NCBI GenBank assembly: GCA_034667645.1
Contig: JAXDQV010000301.1
Coordinates: forward strand, 1 to 10,770
Direction of reading: 5' to 3'
DNA: 10,770 bases
Source of the DNA: JAJPJG01 sp034667645
GTDB lineage: Bacteria > Verrucomicrobiota > Verrucomicrobiia > Chthoniobacterales > Chthoniobacteraceae
Shown here piece after piece: positions 6,994 through 10,770 of the stretch. Made by a program: the position numbers and the translations under genes. The notes beneath the pieces are model-generated. The model saw nothing but the letters and a program-made list of their open reading frames with translations. It had not been told where the DNA came from and did not search any database. Every line of letters starts with the position of its first letter. The first letter of the stretch is position 1.

Positions 6994-7452
6994 ATGACTG
7001 ATGCCAGTCTTCGCAAAGCACGCATTTTGATCGTGGACGATCAAATCGCGAATATTTCATTGCTGGAGAATATCCTCCGACGGATTGGCTACACCTTTTT
7101 GCGCGGTGTTACTGACTCCCGCAACGCGGTGGCGGAAGTCGCGGAGTTTGCGCCAGACCTCATCCTGCTGGATCTAAACATGCCGAATGTCGATGGCTTC
7201 GCGATCATGAAGCAACTCGCTGAAGTCACCGCGCGCGAAACCTTTTTACCGGTGCTCGTGTTGACGGCGGACGCCACCGCTGCAACCAAGCGCAAGGCTC
7301 TCGCCACGGGCGCGACCGATTTTTGCATAAGCCTTTCGATTCCTCGGAAATTTTTATGCGCATCGGAAACCTGCTCGACCGGCGGTTTCTCCACGTCGCC
7401 ATGGAGCTGCAGATTACCGAAAGGACACGCGAGCTGGAAGCGGCACTTTTAG
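6994..7452 (+). CDS. N-terminal receiver part of a frameshifted REC-kinase-REC protein
   Basis: This is the upstream half of a hybrid kinase interrupted by a one-base frameshift. Residues 1-110 are a good receiver: D15/D16, phosphoacceptor D60 in LILLDLNMP, T91 in VLTADAT, and the GATDF strand at 106-110. The frame then leaves the family alignment: residues after F110 are unrelated to any receiver and end at a TAG at 7450-7452. The missing pieces (HKPFD and its lysine) continue in the frame that opens at 7323. The tandem paralogue at 8642 has six T's at this site where this gene has five. The start ATG at 6994 is 24 bases after the preceding gene; the nearest GGAAG is too far upstream to be a good ribosome site. 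As it stands, the product would be a receiver lacking its last strand and helix, with a 42-residue foreign tail. Confidence 0.75.
   Translation: MTDASLRKARILIVDDQIANISLLENILRRIGYTFLRGVTDSRNAVAEVAEFAPDLILLDLNMPNVDGFAIMKQLAEVTARETFLPVLVLTADATAATKRKALATGATDFCISLSIPRKFLCASETCSTGGFSTSPWSCRLPKGHASWKRHF
7320..7325 (+). other. Frameshift site at a T5 run
   Basis: The reading frame must move back by one base here to join the receiver (from 6994) to the kinase (to 8645). GAT TTT TGC in the incoming frame becomes GAT TTT TTG CAT AAG CCT if the Phe codon slips by -1, restoring the family sequence DFLHKPFD. The paralogue has a T6 run at the equivalent place (9034-9039), so a single T deletion explains the shift. 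Sequencing error, a real mutation, or slippage at translation all fit what is seen. The run is short for transcriptional slippage. Confidence 0.8.
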
Positions 7453-8645
7453 AACTAAAAGCGGGACAGCGACACGCGGTGCAACAGGAGCGGCTCCACG
7501 CTTTCGCCGAAATGGCCGGAGGCGTGTGCCATGATTTTAACAACGCGCTAATGTCGGTCATCGGCTACAGCGATCTCCTACTGCAAGATCCGGCAATGCT
7601 TGATGACCGCGAAACGACGCTCGATTATCTTAAAACGATGAACACCGCAGGCCGCGACGCCGCACAGGTGATCGGACGTCTGCGCGATTTTTATAGACCG
7701 CGAGAGCAGATCGATGTCTTTGAATCCCTGAACCTGAACGTGGTGATCGAGCAGGCGGTAGCTCTCACGCAGCCAAAATGGAAAAATCAGCCGCTCGCCG
7801 GCAACCAGACTGTATCCATTGAGCTAGATCTGCAGAAGGTGCCGTCGGTAAGCGGCAACGCGGCGGAATTGCGCGAGGTGCTCACAAACCTTTTGTTCAA
7901 CGCGGTGGACGCAATGCCCGGAGGCGGCGTCATCACGCTGCGAACGCATCGTGCCGGGGACGATGCCGTTTTGGAAATCATCGACACTGGCTGCGGAATG
8001 AGCGAAGAGGTGAGAGTCCGCTGCCTCGAACCTTTTTTTTCCACGAAAGGTGAACGCGGCACCGGACTCGGATTACCAATGGTTTTCGGGATCATCAAAC
8101 GCCACGAAGGACAGCTTGAAATCGAGAGCGAAATTGGAAGCGGCACGACTTTTCGGATTTGCCTGCCGGGCCAGGTGCGAACGTTCGCGCAGGCCGAAAT
8201 TACGCCGGACCAGATTACTCGCCCGCTGAACGTTCTCGTAGTTGATGACGATCCAGTCTGCCGGGACGTCGTTGGCAAATACCTCACTGCCGACGGCCAC
8301 GGCGTCGTCTTTGCGGCGAATGGCACGCAGGCAATGGAGAACCTCAAAACCGAATCTTTCGATCTGCTGATCACCGACTACGCAATACCTGGATTCAACG
8401 GCGTGGAAATCGCGGAAGCCCTCCGCATTTTGGGAGGAACTCAGCCCGTGTTGTTGCTCACCGGCTTCGATGACGTCGCACTCCCGGGAAAAACTGACGT
8501 TGTGGACATGATGTTGGTGAAGCCGCTCTCGCAAAACGATCTGCGCCGAGCCCTGAAAACACTCATGGATCGCGATGCGACTTACACAACCAGCCACGCG
8601 AAAGACCCACGTGTGCCGATTAGCTACTCGCTAGAGGCGTTATGA
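7323..8645 (+). CDS. Kinase and C-terminal receiver part of the frameshifted REC-kinase-REC protein
   Basis: Counting from the TTG at 7323 (440 residues): residues 1-20 complete the upstream receiver with K3 in HKPFD. A helical linker (20-60) leads to a DHp domain with H70 in CHDFNN, then an intact ATP-binding domain: N193 in the N-box, DTGCGM from D221, EPFFSTKG (235-242) and GTGLGL at 246-251. A C-terminal receiver (about 302-415) has D308-D310, phosphoacceptor D352, T380 and K400. No further stop or frame break occurs, and every catalytic residue is kept, so the break is recent, artefactual or recoded. If joined to the upstream half, the protein is 550 residues. If expressed alone, ATGs at 7356 or 7401 are possible starts, giving a kinase without its N-terminal receiver. 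The stop overlaps the next start as ATGA, suggesting translational coupling to the paralogue. Confidence 0.82.
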   Translation: MHKPFDSSEIFMRIGNLLDRRFLHVAMELQITERTRELEAALLELKAGQRHAVQQERLHAFAEMAGGVCHDFNNALMSVIGYSDLLLQDPAMLDDRETTLDYLKTMNTAGRDAAQVIGRLRDFYRPREQIDVFESLNLNVVIEQAVALTQPKWKNQPLAGNQTVSIELDLQKVPSVSGNAAELREVLTNLLFNAVDAMPGGGVITLRTHRAGDDAVLEIIDTGCGMSEEVRVRCLEPFFSTKGERGTGLGLPMVFGIIKRHEGQLEIESEIGSGTTFRICLPGQVRTFAQAEITPDQITRPLNVLVVDDDPVCRDVVGKYLTADGHGVVFAANGTQAMENLKTESFDLLITDYAIPGFNGVEIAEALRILGGTQPVLLLTGFDDVALPGKTDVVDMMLVKPLSQNDLRRALKTLMDRDATYTTSHAKDPRVPISYSLEAL

Positions 8646-10330
8646 CGGAATCAAGGTCCTCGATCGCTGCGGACGTGTTGCCGCCGCTCGAAGACTCTTT
8701 GCGGACGGGGATGACCGAAGCGTTGCGGAAGGGAAAAATTTTGATCGTGGATGACGAGGAGATAAATGTCCGCCTGCTGGAGCGAATTATCATCCGCTCC
8801 GATTTCGTGAAATTCGCCAGCACAACCGATCCGCGAGAGGTCGAATCGTTATTCCAGCCGTTCGCGCCTGATATTGTGTTGCTTGATCTCCACATGCCGC
8901 ACATCGACGGTTTTGCGCTCATGCATCAACTCCGAGAAATGATCGGCAGTGACGATTTTCTGCCGATCGTCGTTCTCACGGCCGACGCTACTCTCGCGAC
9001 GAAGCGGCGCGCCCTTCACGAAGGGGCGACCGATTTTTTGACAAAGCCGTTTGACCAGCTCGAAGTTGTCCTGCGCATTCGGAACCTCCTCGAGTCCCGT
9101 TTTTCGCATCTCAAAATCCAGGAGCAAAATGCCACGCTCGAAGACAACGTCCGCCAGCGCACGATCGAGCTGGAGCGCGCACTTTCCGATCTAAAAGCGG
9201 CGCAGCATCAAGTCATCCAGCAAGAGCGGCTCGCGGCGCTCGGCACGATGGCCGGCGGCATCGCGCACGATTTCAACAACTCGCTGAGCGTCATCATCGG
9301 CTTTAGCGAAATTCTTTTGCGCGATGCCAAGAACGGACTTTCCCAAAACGCTGCTCGCCAGCCGCTGGAAACCATCCTCACTGCTGCTGAGGATGCATCG
9401 AGAATCGTCCATCGCCTGCGGGAATTTTATCGGACCGGCGAAATCGAAGAGGCGCGGCTCGCTTTAAATCTCAATCCTCTCGTCGAACAGGCCCTGTTAT
9501 TAACGAAACCGCGTTGGCTCACTCATTCGAGAGCCAACGGCTACACCATCGAACTAACGCCTCTTTTGGGTGATATCAACGACGTCATGGGCGACGCGGC
9601 GGAATTGCGCGAGGTTATGACGAACCTCATTTTTAATGCGGTCGATGCGATGCCAAACGGGGGGACAATCACCGTGAGGACTGAGAACGAAGGTGATCAA
9701 GTCGCGTTTCGCATTATCGATACAGGCATGGGCATGACCGAAGAAGTGCGCCAGCGCTGCCTCGAGCCGTTTTTCACGACAAAAGGCGACCGCGGCACCG
9801 GCTTGGGCCTCGCCATGGTCTTCGGAATCATCCAAAGGCACGGCGGCACGGTGGAAATCGAAAGCATACCGGGTAAAGGCACCGCCTTTACAATTCGCTT
9901 GCCGATGCATGCCAACACGGATGTCGAGACGGACGCCGCACCGGAAACTCTTTCGCGGCCGCTGCACGTGCTCGTGGTAGATGACCAACCAGTGTTATGC
10001 CAATTGCTATGCGAGTATCTGCAAAACGACTGTCACACTGTGGAGGCGGCCGAGAACGGCGAGAAAGCGCTGGAGAAATTCGCTAGTGGGAGTTTCGATA
10101 TCGTCATCACCGATCAGGTCATGCCCGATATGAACGGCGTCCAACTTGCATCGGCGCTCAGGGAGTCGCGGCCGGACCAAATTATAATGTTGCTCACGGG
10201 CTACGGCGCGCCGTTGGGCTCGGACGCCGAAACGCCGTGCGTCGATCTCGTCGTAGGCAAGCCGATCTCGCTCGCATCTTTGCGTTCCGCGCTCCTCAGG
10301 GCTATGAGTCTCGGCCGCCGGCGAACGTAA
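8642..10330 (+). CDS. Hybrid histidine kinase, REC-HisKA-HATPase_c-REC (tandem paralogue)
   Basis: 562-residue soluble kinase with no PAS or membrane segment. The N-terminal receiver (about 32-150) has D38/D39 in the acid pair, phosphoacceptor D82, T113 and K135. A coiled-coil linker (152-197) connects to a DHp domain with H209 in HDFNN. The ATPase domain is intact: N332, DTGMGM from D360 and GTGLGL at 385-390. The C-terminal receiver (about 440-555) has D447/D448, phosphoacceptor D491, T519 and K540. Input probably comes from phosphorylation of the N-terminal receiver by another kinase, since no sensor domain is present. It is a duplicate of the preceding gene with the same order and matching motifs throughout. 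ATG at 8642 has GAGG four bases upstream and overlaps the previous stop. A second in-frame ATG at 8711 matches the paralogue's N-terminus better and is an alternative start. Confidence 0.93.
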   Translation: MTESRSSIAADVLPPLEDSLRTGMTEALRKGKILIVDDEEINVRLLERIIIRSDFVKFASTTDPREVESLFQPFAPDIVLLDLHMPHIDGFALMHQLREMIGSDDFLPIVVLTADATLATKRRALHEGATDFLTKPFDQLEVVLRIRNLLESRFSHLKIQEQNATLEDNVRQRTIELERALSDLKAAQHQVIQQERLAALGTMAGGIAHDFNNSLSVIIGFSEILLRDAKNGLSQNAARQPLETILTAAEDASRIVHRLREFYRTGEIEEARLALNLNPLVEQALLLTKPRWLTHSRANGYTIELTPLLGDINDVMGDAAELREVMTNLIFNAVDAMPNGGTITVRTENEGDQVAFRIIDTGMGMTEEVRQRCLEPFFTTKGDRGTGLGLAMVFGIIQRHGGTVEIESIPGKGTAFTIRLPMHANTDVETDAAPETLSRPLHVLVVDDQPVLCQLLCEYLQNDCHTVEAAENGEKALEKFASGSFDIVITDQVMPDMNGVQLASALRESRPDQIIMLLTGYGAPLGSDAETPCVDLVVGKPISLASLRSALLRAMSLGRRRT

Positions 10331-10505
10331 TCAGGGAAAAGTTGTAAGACAGTCGGTCGACGGCCTGCGCGCCGCTCAACAACGTCTCCCAGAGAAAGAG
10401 GCCGAATTTGAAAAACAACGCAGCATGTGTTCAGATGAACACTATGCGCGATTTGAGATCAAGGATTTTCCTGAAATGCGCATCCTCCCAGCTGAGGGAA
10501 TTTGA
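10308..10505 (+). pseudogene. Protein-like open frame without a good start, possible gene remnant
   Basis: A frame is open from just after a TGA at 10305-10307 to a TGA at 10503-10505. Its translation from about 10362 is charged and protein-like (for example RLPEKEAEFEKQRS and HYARFEIKDFPEMRIL). The first 23 bases overlap the end of the kinase gene. The only ATG near the front is at 10425, which would give 26 residues (MCSDEHYARF onward) with no Shine-Dalgarno sequence. It could be the decayed 3' end of a lost gene, a tiny gene from 10425, or chance. I recognise no family. Confidence 0.22.
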
Positions 10506-10538
10506 AACTTTTCGATCCATGCGTGGTTGAACCTGCAC

Positions 10539-10770
10539 ATGAAACGATTTTCCGCCGTAGTGCTGTTCAACCTGGCGCTGGTTTGGTCCTTATCGGCTGC
10601 CCCTAAAACCACCTTCACCGTTGATCCAAGAGTCACCGCGCTGCAGACCCGGATCACGACTGATTTAAATGCTGGAAAGCTCACGAGGGTCGGCGGAGAT
10701 CAGATCCAGCGCGATTTGAAGCAGGTGCAGCTCCTCAAAAAGCGAGCCAACCGTGCCGGAGGAGCGATCG
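10539..10770 (+). CDS. Small secreted or periplasmic protein, 3' end outside the window
   Basis: An ATG at 10539 opens a frame that is still open at the window edge (77 codons). The protein begins MKRFSAVVLFNLALVW, a classic signal peptide with two positive charges, a hydrophobic core and a likely signal peptidase I site after SLSAA near residue 21. The mature part is predicted helical and basic, with an LNAGKLT turn between two helices around residues 35-65. This resembles the helix-G-x-LT-helix units seen in many small periplasmic proteins, but I cannot name a family. No Shine-Dalgarno sequence is evident. The preceding 208 bases carry no recognisable terminator or promoter, so linkage to the kinase operon is open. 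Function unknown. Confidence 0.6.
   Translation, partial: MKRFSAVVLFNLALVWSLSAAPKTTFTVDPRVTALQTRITTDLNAGKLTRVGGDQIQRDLKQVQLLKKRANRAGGAI

Noticed and set aside
7313..7335. Programmed -1 ribosomal frameshift site as the preferred reading
   Set aside because: The sequence is not a tandem-slip heptamer (only the TTT codon can re-pair), the T-run is short and no strong downstream stem was evident. A simple one-base deletion relative to the paralogue is more economical, so recoding is kept only as an alternative.
8073..8597. Minus-strand open frame antisense to the kinase and receiver at 7323-8645
   Set aside because: It has no domain and no ribosome site, and is fully covered by a well-supported plus-strand protein; similar antisense frames at 9554-9988 and 7787-8374 are rejected for the same reason.
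10435..10530. 31-codon plus-strand open frame before the secreted-protein gene
   Set aside because: It is short, arginine-rich and serine-rich without a hydrophobic or domain pattern, lacks a Shine-Dalgarno sequence, and overlaps the better protein-like frame at 10308-10505.
1..10770. CRISPR arrays, tRNA or rRNA genes, insertion sequences, phage or toxin-antitoxin genes
   Set aside because: No regularly spaced repeats, RNA-gene landmarks, transposase motifs or flanking terminal repeats were seen on either strand.

Overview
The window is a dense two-component signalling locus. It holds six sensor or response-regulator genes and has edge fragments of one gene at each end. Base composition is moderately GC-rich, Shine-Dalgarno sequences are weak or absent at most starts, and kinase and receiver domains are tandemly amplified. 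That combination fits a soil or freshwater bacterium of the Verrucomicrobiota type (Chthoniobacterales-like). This placement is an impression from protein style only; Acidobacteria, Opitutae or another environmental phylum with many hybrid kinases cannot be excluded.

Layout: positions 1-55 hold the start of a minus-strand gene that leaves the window. Positions 207-2957 (minus) encode a 916-residue membrane hybrid kinase whose N-terminus aligns without gaps to the ethylene-binding domain of plant ETR1, including both copper ligands; three PAS domains, a complete kinase core and a C-terminal receiver follow. Positions 3125-5596 (minus) encode an 823-residue soluble REC-PAS-LOV-PAS-kinase. Its LOV domain has the photoactive cysteine and all FMN-contact residues at canonical spacing, but its ATP-binding domain is degenerate. 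A 252-base AT-rich divergent intergenic region (5597-5848) separates these from a plus-strand run. That run is a NarL/FixJ response regulator (5849-6496), a single-domain receiver (6574-6969), a REC-kinase-REC gene broken by a one-base frameshift (6994-8645), and its tandem intact paralogue (8642-10330), which overlaps it by ATGA. A secreted-protein gene begins at 10539 and runs off the right edge.

How the parts may work together (inference): the ETR1-like kinase would sense a small hydrophobic ligand such as ethylene at the membrane. The LOV protein would sense blue light in the cytoplasm and, because its ATPase core looks damaged, may modulate partner kinases rather than phosphorylate by itself. 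The two tandem kinases carry receivers at both ends and could integrate these inputs. The LuxR-type regulator is the only visible DNA-binding output. No Hpt domain is visible, so a full phosphorelay from the terminal receivers would need a phosphotransferase elsewhere.

Main points for follow-up: the side-by-side ethylene-receptor-like and LOV blue-light kinases, the degenerate kinase core behind the LOV domain, and the T5 versus T6 frameshift between the tandem paralogues.
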